DNA of 64,000 nt from JASGIT01 sp047601665 (GTDB lineage Bacteria; Pseudomonadota; Gammaproteobacteria; Burkholderiales; Burkholderiaceae_C): assembly GCA_047601665.1 (NCBI GenBank), contig JASGIT010000001.1, positions 868,001-932,000 on the forward strand, read 5' to 3'. Both the position numbers and the translations under genes were made by a program. Position 1 is the stretch's first letter; each line of letters opens with the position of its first letter. Positions 1-6,095 of the stretch are shown piece after piece. Under the pieces are notes generated by a model. It worked only from the letters and a program-made list of their open reading frames with translations. It did no database searches and was not told the origin of the DNA.

Positions 1-252
1 GTGGCGGACGAAGCGGCGCTCGCCATCCTGGCCCCGCACCTCGACCATGTGGTGCAGGTGTCGGACGCCGAAGTGGCCGCCGCCATGCGCGCCATCTACA
101 CCGACACGCACAACGTGGCCGAAGGCGCGGGCGCCGCGGCGCTGGCGGCGGCGCTGCAAGAAAAAGAGCAGCTCAAAGGCTGCTCGGTAGGGGCGGCGCT
201 CACGGGCGGCAATGTGGATGCGCCCGTGTTGGCCCAAGTGCTGGGTTCTTGA
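1..252 (+). CDS. threonine/serine dehydratase-like PLP enzyme, C-terminal fragment
   Basis: This is the last 83 codons of a gene that begins upstream of the window; the GTG at base 1 is simply in frame, not a proven start. The pattern 'TDTHNVAEGAGAAALAA' followed by 'LTGGNVD' is the C-terminal end of the catalytic domain of fold-type II PLP enzymes such as threonine ammonia-lyase, which deaminate threonine or serine to 2-oxo acids in the cytoplasm. It ends without a regulatory ACT domain, which suggests the short, catabolic type rather than the long biosynthetic IlvA. A related serine racemase or serine dehydratase cannot be excluded from this fragment. Confidence 0.75.
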   Translation: MADEAALAILAPHLDHVVQVSDAEVAAAMRAIYTDTHNVAEGAGAAALAAALQEKEQLKGCSVGAALTGGNVDAPVLAQVLGS

Positions 253-360
253 CTGCCCAGCTCCATTCGCCCCGCGCAAATGGGCATCCAGAAGCTTTCC
301 CGGGGCACTGGATCCTCACCTGCGCGGGGTCGAAGGTGAAGCCCTCATAACGGCTGTTGC

Positions 361-402
361 GCCTGAAAGTTGACGGCTTTTACAAAACCGCCTTTTTCAG
401 GC
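361..402. terminator. possible hairpin between convergent genes
   Basis: GCCTGAAA (361-368) pairs perfectly with TTTCAGGC (395-402), and an inner GGCTTTT/AAAA-GCC stem adds further pairing with a two-base bulge. It lies in the 167-bp gap between the convergent dehydratase and RcnB-like genes, where a bidirectional terminator would be expected. There is no clear T-run on either side, so the terminator role is only a suggestion. I see nothing else in this gap. Confidence 0.35.
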
Positions 403-419
403 TTGGCTGCCGTGTGCCG

Positions 420-812
420 TCACTGGCCCAGAATGAGCTGCGCGATCACACCCGTGGCGATCGCGGCGAGCACATAGTCGCCACCGTACTGCACCCACTG
501 GTAGCCGCGCGGCGGGGGGGCGAGGTGGTGCATACGCCAGTCGTTCACCACGTACTGGCGGTTGCGGTACTGGGGCGGAATGCGCCCGCCGCGGTACCAG
601 TCGTGGTTGGGGCCCGCGCCGCGGCCGTCATGGCGGAAGCCGGGGCCGGGGGGCGGGCCGGGAGGGCCCCGGCGGTCATTGCGGTGGTCATAGCGCGGGC
701 CGCCGTCGCGCCGGTCATAGTCGCGCGGCTGCGCGAAGGCCAGCGACGAAGTGGCGAGCAGCGCCGCCACGATGGCGGCGGTGCCCAGCCGTTGGGTGTG
801 TTGTCGGTTCAT
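420..812 (-). CDS. RcnB-family periplasmic protein
   Basis: A 130-residue secreted protein. A signal peptide spans about residues 1-27 (hydrophobic 'AAIVAALLATSSLAFA', cleavage before Gln). A middle region rich in Arg, Asp, Gly and Pro is followed by the RcnB-type core 'WYRGGRIPPQYRNRQYVVND' and 'APPPRGYQWVQYGGDYVL', ending in a hydrophobic stretch. RcnB of E. coli is a periplasmic protein linked to nickel/cobalt homeostasis; most family members are uncharacterised, so the metal role here is inference. The start was chosen at the ATG preceded by AGGAG at good spacing; longer in-frame extension upstream lacks a signal peptide and is rejected. Confidence 0.8.
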   Translation of the reverse strand: MNRQHTQRLGTAAIVAALLATSSLAFAQPRDYDRRDGGPRYDHRNDRRGPPGPPPGPGFRHDGRGAGPNHDWYRGGRIPPQYRNRQYVVNDWRMHHLAPPPRGYQWVQYGGDYVLAAIATGVIAQLILGQ

Positions 813-921
813 GCGTTGCTCCTTTCGTGCAGGGGTTTGCAGGGTTCCATTGTTGGCCAACTGCGCAGCGCTGCCGTGTCGGACAAATTCGGCTTTGGTG
901 TACGGCTGTGACCCCGTGCAA

Positions 922-954
922 CGCAGGAGACAGCCGCGCAGGAGACAGCCGCGC
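922..954 (+). repeat. two tandem 15-bp units carrying a duplicated ribosome binding site
   Basis: The unit CGCAGGAGACAGCCG occurs twice head to tail (922-936, 937-951) with three bases of a third copy, immediately upstream of the histidine phosphatase start. Each copy contains AGGAGA, so the gene has two potential Shine-Dalgarno sequences, at about 12 and 27 nt before the ATG at 958. Confidence 0.8.
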
Positions 955-957
955 GCC

Positions 958-1656
958 ATGCCGCTGCACACAATGCCTCGCATGGGAACCCTTTACCTCG
1001 TGCGCCACGGCCAGGCATCTTTTGGCGCTGCCGATTACGACAACCTCAGCCCGCGCGGCCACGAACAGGCGGTGCGCCTGGGCGAGTACTGGCGCACGCG
1101 CGGCCTGCATTTCGACGCCGTGCTCATGGGCACGCTCAAGCGCCATGCGCAGACCTTCGAGGGCATCGCCAAGGGCCTGGGCGGAGACACGCCCGAAGCC
1201 CTGGCGCTGCCGGGCCTGAACGAATACGACGGCGACGCATTGATCCGCGCCGTGCACCCCGAGCCGCTGCCCAAGGCCGATACGCCCGAGCGCTTCCGCC
1301 AGCACTTCCGCATCCTGTGCGACGCCATTGCGCAGTGGATGGCGGGCACCATCAGCCCGCAGGGGATGCCCGACTGGCGGGGCTTCGAAGACGGCGTGCG
1401 CGAGGCGTTGCACCTGGTGCGCCAGCGCCACACGGGCCAGAACGTGCTGCTGGTGAGCAGCGGCGGCCCCATCTCCACCGCCGTGGGCCAGGTGCTGGGC
1501 ACCGCGCCCGAGGTGACCATCGCCCTCAACATGCGGATGCGCAACAGCGCGGTCACCGAGTTCAGCATCACGCCCAAGCGCCTGATGCTGCAGACCTTCA
1601 ACACGCTGCCGCACCTGGCCGCGCCCGAGTACCAGGACTGGGTGACGAGCGCGTGA
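958..1656 (+). CDS. histidine phosphatase family protein (phosphoglycerate mutase-like)
   Basis: A 232-residue cytoplasmic protein with the catalytic 'LYLVRHGQA' RHG motif near the N-terminus and the second catalytic His region replaced by 'LLVSSGGPIS', where most family members have a 'VsHGg' motif. The family uses a phospho-histidine intermediate to act on sugar phosphates or phosphoproteins; the substrate is not predictable here. Because the usual second His appears as Ser-Ser-Gly-Gly, activity should not be assumed. Three in-frame ATGs lie close together (958, 973, 982); 958 is taken because of the upstream AGGAGA, but 982, right before the RHG strand, is possible. Confidence 0.8.
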   Translation: MPLHTMPRMGTLYLVRHGQASFGAADYDNLSPRGHEQAVRLGEYWRTRGLHFDAVLMGTLKRHAQTFEGIAKGLGGDTPEALALPGLNEYDGDALIRAVHPEPLPKADTPERFRQHFRILCDAIAQWMAGTISPQGMPDWRGFEDGVREALHLVRQRHTGQNVLLVSSGGPISTAVGQVLGTAPEVTIALNMRMRNSAVTEFSITPKRLMLQTFNTLPHLAAPEYQDWVTSA

Positions 1657-1713
1657 CGGCGGGCGCCTGAGGCTTAAGTTTCGCCTCAGTCCGTGGCGTC
1701 TACAGTCGCCACG

Positions 1714-3453
1714 ATGAAACCCGCACAACACCTGCGCCGAGCCGCCGCCATCCTGCCCCAGGCCTGGGCGCTGTCTTCCCCCTACTTCGGCTCCGAGCGC
1801 AAATGGTCCGCGCGCGGGCTGCTCGCGGCCATCGTGGCGCTGAACCTCGCGGCGGTCTACATGCTGGTGCAGATCAACGAGTGGAACCGCCTGTTCTACG
1901 ACGCGCTGCAACAGCGCAACGAGAGCGTGTTCTGGACGCAGCTGGGCCGCTTCGCGCTGATCGCCCTGGCCTACATCGTGATCGCGGTCTACAAGTTCTA
2001 CCTGACGCAGCGGCTGCAGCTCGACTGGCGCCGCTGGCTCACGCAGCGCATGATGGCGCGCTGGCTGGAGCACAAGGCGTTCTACCGGCTGGAACTGGCG
2101 CGCTTCCAGGCGAAGGAACTGCCCGACAACCCCGACCAGCGCATCCAGGAAGACCTCAACCTGTTCACCACCTACACCGTGTCGCTCGCCATGGGCGTGC
2201 TGAACGCGGCGGTCACTTTCGTGAGCTTCGTGGGCATCCTCTGGTCGCTGAGCGCGGGCGTGGGCCTGGACCTGTTCGGCCGCCACTGGGAGGTGCCGGG
2301 CTTCATGCTCTGGGTTGCCGTGCTGTACTGCCTGGCGGGCACGGCCATCACCTTCTGGGTGGGCCGCCCCCAGGTGCAGCTGAACTACCGCCAGCAGCGG
2401 CTGGAGGCCGACTTCCGCCACCGCCTGGTGCGCGTGCGCGAGCACAGCGAGGCCATTGCCCTGGAGGACGGCGAGCGCGTGGAAGGCCAGCAGCTGGGCC
2501 TGCGCTTCTCCGACGCGCTGGCCAACTACCTCACCCTCATCAAGCAGCAGAAGAACCTGATCTGGTTCACCACCTTCTTCGGGCAGGCCGCCGTGGTGTT
2601 CCCGTTCATCGTGGCCGCGCCGCGCTTTTTCAGCGGGGCCATCCAGCTGGGCGAACTGATGCAGATCGCCTCGGCGTTCGGCCGCGTGCAGGACTCGCTC
2701 AGCTGGATCGTGGACAACTACAGCGACATCGCCGCCTGGCGCGCCACCACCGAGCGTTTGAGCGGCTTCGAGGCCAGCCTCACGGCGCAGGGCGACGCCG
2801 TGGCCCTGCGGCCCGCGCCCGGCGAGCGCCTGCACGCCGAAGGGCTCGACGTGCAGCTGCCCAACGGCGCGGCGCTGCTGCGCGGCGCCACGCTCAACGC
2901 CGCGCCGGGCGACGCCATCCTGGTCAGCGGCCCCTCGGGCTCGGGCAAGTCCACGCTGCTGCGCGCCTTCGCGGGCATCTGGCCCTTTGCGCGCGCCGCC
3001 GGGGCCACGCGGCCCCGGGACGCGATGTTCATTCCCCAGCGCCCCTACTTCCCCGACGGCCCGCTGCGCGACGCGCTGGCCTACCCCGAGCCCGCCGCGC
3101 GCTACACCGACGACGCGCTGCGCCACGCGCTCAACGACGCGCTGCTGCCCCAGTTGGCCGGCCGGCTCGACGACGCGGGCGCCTGGAACGCCATGCTTTC
3201 GGGCGGCGAGCAGCAGCGGCTGGCGATAGCGCGCGTGCTGCTCAAGCGCCCGGCCTGGGTGCTGGCCGACGAGGCCACCAGCGCGCTCGACACGCCCGCC
3301 GAGCGCACGCTGTACCAGCGGCTGGCGGCGCTCACGCAGGAGCGCGGCGGCGCGCTGGTGTCGGTGGCGCACCGCGACAGCGTGCAGGCCTTTCACCGCA
3401 CGCGCTGGCGCCTGGTGCCCGATGAGGCCAGGGTCAGCGTGGAGCCGCTCTGA
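1714..3453 (+). CDS. ABC transporter, fused permease/ATPase of the SbmA/YddA type
   Basis: About 579 residues. The N-terminal half is an ABC_membrane_2 domain with several membrane segments (for example 'LLAAIVALNLAAVYMLV') and the family-typical 'INEWNRLFYDALQQRN'. The C-terminal half is the ATPase with Walker A 'GPSGSGKST' (about residue 407), signature 'LSGGEQQR' (about 494) and Walker B 'VLADEATSALD'. Relatives include YddA, SbmA/BacA and the ABCD (peroxisomal) group, which move peptides, vitamin B12-like or acyl compounds; the substrate here is unknown. The ATG at 1714 is preferred over a GTG at 1693; neither has a Shine-Dalgarno sequence. The 3' end overlaps the convergent creatininase gene by 20 bp. 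Confidence 0.85.
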   Translation: MKPAQHLRRAAAILPQAWALSSPYFGSERKWSARGLLAAIVALNLAAVYMLVQINEWNRLFYDALQQRNESVFWTQLGRFALIALAYIVIAVYKFYLTQRLQLDWRRWLTQRMMARWLEHKAFYRLELARFQAKELPDNPDQRIQEDLNLFTTYTVSLAMGVLNAAVTFVSFVGILWSLSAGVGLDLFGRHWEVPGFMLWVAVLYCLAGTAITFWVGRPQVQLNYRQQRLEADFRHRLVRVREHSEAIALEDGERVEGQQLGLRFSDALANYLTLIKQQKNLIWFTTFFGQAAVVFPFIVAAPRFFSGAIQLGELMQIASAFGRVQDSLSWIVDNYSDIAAWRATTERLSGFEASLTAQGDAVALRPAPGERLHAEGLDVQLPNGAALLRGATLNAAPGDAILVSGPSGSGKSTLLRAFAGIWPFARAAGATRPRDAMFIPQRPYFPDGPLRDALAYPEPAARYTDDALRHALNDALLPQLAGRLDDAGAWNAMLSGGEQQRLAIARVLLKRPAWVLADEATSALDTPAERTLYQRLAALTQERGGALVSVAHRDSVQAFHRTRWRLVPDEARVSVEPL

Positions 3454-4270
3454 CCGTGAGCGGCAGCGCGTGGATTTCGGCCAGCAGATCGGCCAGCGCC
3501 TGCCCCGCCGCCTCCACCAGCGCGCGGCCCTTGCCGGCGCTGGCCGCCGCCGCGTCGCCCACGGCGCCGGCGGGCTGGTAGTCCTGGATGGCCCACCCCA
3601 GCTTGGCGCTTTTGCCGTTGCCCAGCACGCGATAGTGCTCGGCGCGGTCTTGCGAGGTGGAGCGCCAATGGCGGGCGTGCTCCATGCGCACCGTGGCGGG
3701 CGCGAGGTGCAGCATCATCGACGTCTCGATCGCGCCGCCGTGGATGCCGAAGCGGTGCTCCTCGGCGCTGAACAGCGCGTTCACCGCGTCGGGCAGGGGC
3801 AGGCTGAACCAGCTGGCGCTGTAGACCATCAGCCCGCAGCGCTGGCGCAGTTCGCGCGCCGCGATGTCCATGGGGGCGACGTTGCCGCCGTGGCCGTTGA
3901 GCAGCAGCAGCTTGCGCACGCCCGCGCGCGCCACGGCTTCGCCCAGTTCCGTCCACAGCGCCAGCAGCGTGGCGGGCGACAGCGTGAGCGTGCCCGCGTA
4001 GCCCAGGTGCTCGGTCGAAAGGCCCACGTTCTGCGGCGGCAGGAACAGCGCGGGCACCTCGGCGGGCAGCAGCGGCAAGGCGGCGTCGATCACGCCCAGC
4101 AGCAGCGTCGCGTCCACCGACAGCGGCAGGTGCGGCCCGTGCTGCTCCACCGCCGCCACGGGCAGCACGGCCACGGTCTGCGCGGCCAGGCCCGAGGCCT
4201 GGGCCTCGGCGAAGTCGCGGGCGGAGAGGTCGGCCCAGTGGCGGGAAGGGAATGACCGGGCCTCAGACAT
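3434..4270 (-). CDS. creatininase-family amidohydrolase
   Basis: A 278-residue cytoplasmic protein with creatininase-fold metal-binding signatures: 'AAVEQHGPHLPLSVDA' (Glu, His, Asp ligands), 'LLLNGHGGN' and 'GIHGGAIETS' with a catalytic Glu. Family members hydrolyse cyclic amides such as creatinine, or act in cofactor maturation (MftE, FAPy deformylase); the substrate is not predictable. The ATG at 4270 follows GAGAGG. The start overlaps the stop of the upstream TOPRIM-like gene by 8 nt, so it is probably translated from the same mRNA as the AAA ATPase and TOPRIM-like genes. Whether it is functionally part of that unit or a host gene captured behind it is open. Confidence 0.85.
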   Translation of the reverse strand: MSEARSFPSRHWADLSARDFAEAQASGLAAQTVAVLPVAAVEQHGPHLPLSVDATLLLGVIDAALPLLPAEVPALFLPPQNVGLSTEHLGYAGTLTLSPATLLALWTELGEAVARAGVRKLLLLNGHGGNVAPMDIAARELRQRCGLMVYSASWFSLPLPDAVNALFSAEEHRFGIHGGAIETSMMLHLAPATVRMEHARHWRSTSQDRAEHYRVLGNGKSAKLGWAIQDYQPAGAVGDAAAASAGKGRALVEAAGQALADLLAEIHALPLTVRAAPR

Positions 4271-4868
4271 GTTCCTCTCCCACCCTGCGCAGATGTTCAC
4301 AGGCACGCGCCAAACTCGGTGAAACCTGCCGCGCACGTTCGGCGCTCCACGCTGTATGGACAAACTCGCACAGGTGCAGGTTGTACCCAGGGCCTTGCCG
4401 GGCAGGGTTCGTGCGGGAAACCGCCTCATCCCGAATATGTCTCAGCTTGGATTTGCCCAGCATTTGCAGCATCACCCCTTTCGCATCCATCACTTCGTCG
4501 GGCTGACGCGGCAGTTTGCCCGACGCTACCTGTAATCCCTGCGCCAATCCTTCGCGGTCGGCCAGCAGCCAGCTTTCGGCCTCGTTGACGGCCAGCCGCA
4601 GCACAAAGCGGCCCTGCGCCTGCCGGGGCAGGTGCTGGCCCAGCCACTGTTTGACGCACTGCCCATCCGTGTCGGCCACACACAGCACAGGCTGCACGTG
4701 CTGCGCCTGCACTGCGTAGCGCGGCAGGGCGGCAATCAGCTTGGTGACGCCTTTGGTGTCGATGGATGGCCCCGCCAGCTCCCAGCCGGGCAGCATGGCG
4801 GCAACCAGCCTTTCGCCCAAAGCGCAGCACAGAGCATCTTCGCCCACGACGAGCATACGTTTCACCAT
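4263..4868 (-). CDS. TOPRIM-like / DUF4276-like protein, partner of an AAA ATPase
   Basis: A 201-residue protein. Features fitting a TOPRIM-type nuclease fold are an early beta strand ending in Glu10 ('MLVVGEDAL'), an Asp-x-Asp at 66-68 ('VLCVADTDG') and a Glu-rich motif 'NEAESWLLAD' near 95-104 that resembles the 'E-x-W-LLAD' motif of DUF4276 proteins. Such proteins are frequent partners of OLD/RecF-like ATPases in anti-phage modules (compare GajA, AriB, AbiL, RloB), where they act as nucleases. The start ATG overlaps the ATPase stop by 7 nt and the end overlaps the creatininase start by 8 nt, indicating translational coupling. The family call is by eye only, and nuclease activity is inference. 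Confidence 0.55.
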   Translation of the reverse strand: MVKRMLVVGEDALCCALGERLVAAMLPGWELAGPSIDTKGVTKLIAALPRYAVQAQHVQPVLCVADTDGQCVKQWLGQHLPRQAQGRFVLRLAVNEAESWLLADREGLAQGLQVASGKLPRQPDEVMDAKGVMLQMLGKSKLRHIRDEAVSRTNPARQGPGYNLHLCEFVHTAWSAERARQVSPSLARACEHLRRVGEEHV

Positions 4869-6022
4869 AGTTGCAATTGACGGATGCTTTGCGGGCGGGT
4901 CTTGGGCAGCAGCACTTCGGCAGGCGTCAGGCCATGCTGCATTTGCACCTCTTCCGTCTCGCTGGGCGCGCGCACCGTGGAGCCATTCTCGCCAGGCTCG
5001 ATCAACAGGAGTTGGCTGTCACCGTCCACGTTCTGCAGCAAGGTTTCGCTGTGCGTGCTGATCACCACCTGCCGCGAGGACGAGCGCCGCTTGCGGTCGC
5101 GCAACACCCGGTCTATCAACAACGGAATGTGCGCGACAACGGCGTCGTTCAAGGATTGCTCCGGCTCCTCCAGAAGCAAGAGCACGTTGGACTCCTGCAG
5201 CGCCCACAGCAAACCAATCAAGCGCAGCGTGCCGTCCGAAAACTGGCTCTCACGCTGCCAGGAGCCGTGCACACGCCAATGGGCGAAGTTGGCTTCCAGG
5301 TGCCACAGGCCCGATACCGCATCCTGCTCGAAACGCAATTCTGAAAACTGCGGCACAGCCGTTGCCAGCGCACGCTGAATACGCGCCAGGCGGGCATTCC
5401 GGGTTTTCTGGGGTGTCTGCGCAATGCGCTGCATCAGCCCCTGGCCAAAAGGGTCGCTTTCAGGAATCCGTGCGCCGATTTCATCGCCATGCTTGAGCAA
5501 CTGCGGCACCAGGTGCAAATAGGTCGTGGCGGCAAAGAATTCCGCCAACGCACGAAAACCCACGTTGCTGCCGATCTGTTCCAGGTGCGTTTGCGTCAGC
5601 CGCTCAACGTCCGCCCTGTCGTCGGCGTTGGGCCGCTCCAGCAAGAGCCGTCCATTCTGGTACACCAACTCCTCGGAAACCAGTACGCGATGCTGCCCCC
5701 TGCCCTCCGAGCGCAAGCCCAACACATAGCGCCAGTGGCAAGCCGCCTCGCCATCGCCATCCGTCAACTCCACTTCTATGCGCACTTCGGGGTCGCGGCG
5801 CGCGTGCAGGCTGCGCAGCTTCGCCAATCCGCCCCTGTCCTTGAGCGCTTTTTGCACGCCGCCGCCTTCGCTCTGGGCCACGGTGCGCAAGAACCGGAAA
5901 ACATCCAGCAGATTGGACTTGCCCGCTGCATTGGCCCCCAGCACATAGCTGCGCGCGCCCAAGGGAATGTCCGCTTCCCGAAAATTGCGCCAATTCTTCA
6001 GCTTCAGGCGTGTAATCTGCAT
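4862..6022 (-). CDS. RecF/OLD-like AAA family ATPase (AAA_21 type)
   Basis: A 386-residue SMC/ABC-like ATPase without a long coiled coil. The N-terminus 'ITRLKLKNWRNF' is typical of RecF/OLD-like proteins. Walker A is GANAAGKS at 29-36, the signature is 'FSDGT' at 261-265, Walker B is 'VLLLLEEPEQS' at 280-290 and the H-loop is 'ISTHSE' at 321-326. There is no fused nuclease domain; that role could be filled by the overlapping downstream TOPRIM-like gene. ATG at 6022 follows AAGGAAC. A sampled line of this gene is about 60% G+C compared with about 75% in a sampled line of dsbD next door, suggesting transfer. Defence is the most likely role, by analogy with PARIS, AbiL and Gabija-like modules. 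Confidence 0.85.
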   Translation of the reverse strand: MQITRLKLKNWRNFREADIPLGARSYVLGANAAGKSNLLDVFRFLRTVAQSEGGGVQKALKDRGGLAKLRSLHARRDPEVRIEVELTDGDGEAACHWRYVLGLRSEGRGQHRVLVSEELVYQNGRLLLERPNADDRADVERLTQTHLEQIGSNVGFRALAEFFAATTYLHLVPQLLKHGDEIGARIPESDPFGQGLMQRIAQTPQKTRNARLARIQRALATAVPQFSELRFEQDAVSGLWHLEANFAHWRVHGSWQRESQFSDGTLRLIGLLWALQESNVLLLLEEPEQSLNDAVVAHIPLLIDRVLRDRKRRSSSRQVVISTHSETLLQNVDGDSQLLLIEPGENGSTVRAPSETEEVQMQHGLTPAEVLLPKTRPQSIRQLQLW

Positions 6023-6095
6023 TGCCGTTCCTTCATTGCCAGCCGCATCTTAATTGCCGGAACCATTGCCCTCGTCACCGCTCCACCCCAGCGCC

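Noticed and set aside
715..3396. Minus-strand ORF of 893 codons opposite the phosphatase and ABC genes
   Set aside because: Antisense shadow; no motifs, and both plus-strand genes are certain.
4263..6022. Direct assignment of the ATPase/TOPRIM-like pair as PARIS (AriA-AriB) or Gabija
   Set aside because: The small protein is shorter than AriB and I cannot confirm a DUF4435 domain; the ATPase has no fused TOPRIM as in GajA and no UvrD-like GajB follows. Kept as a candidate of unknown type.
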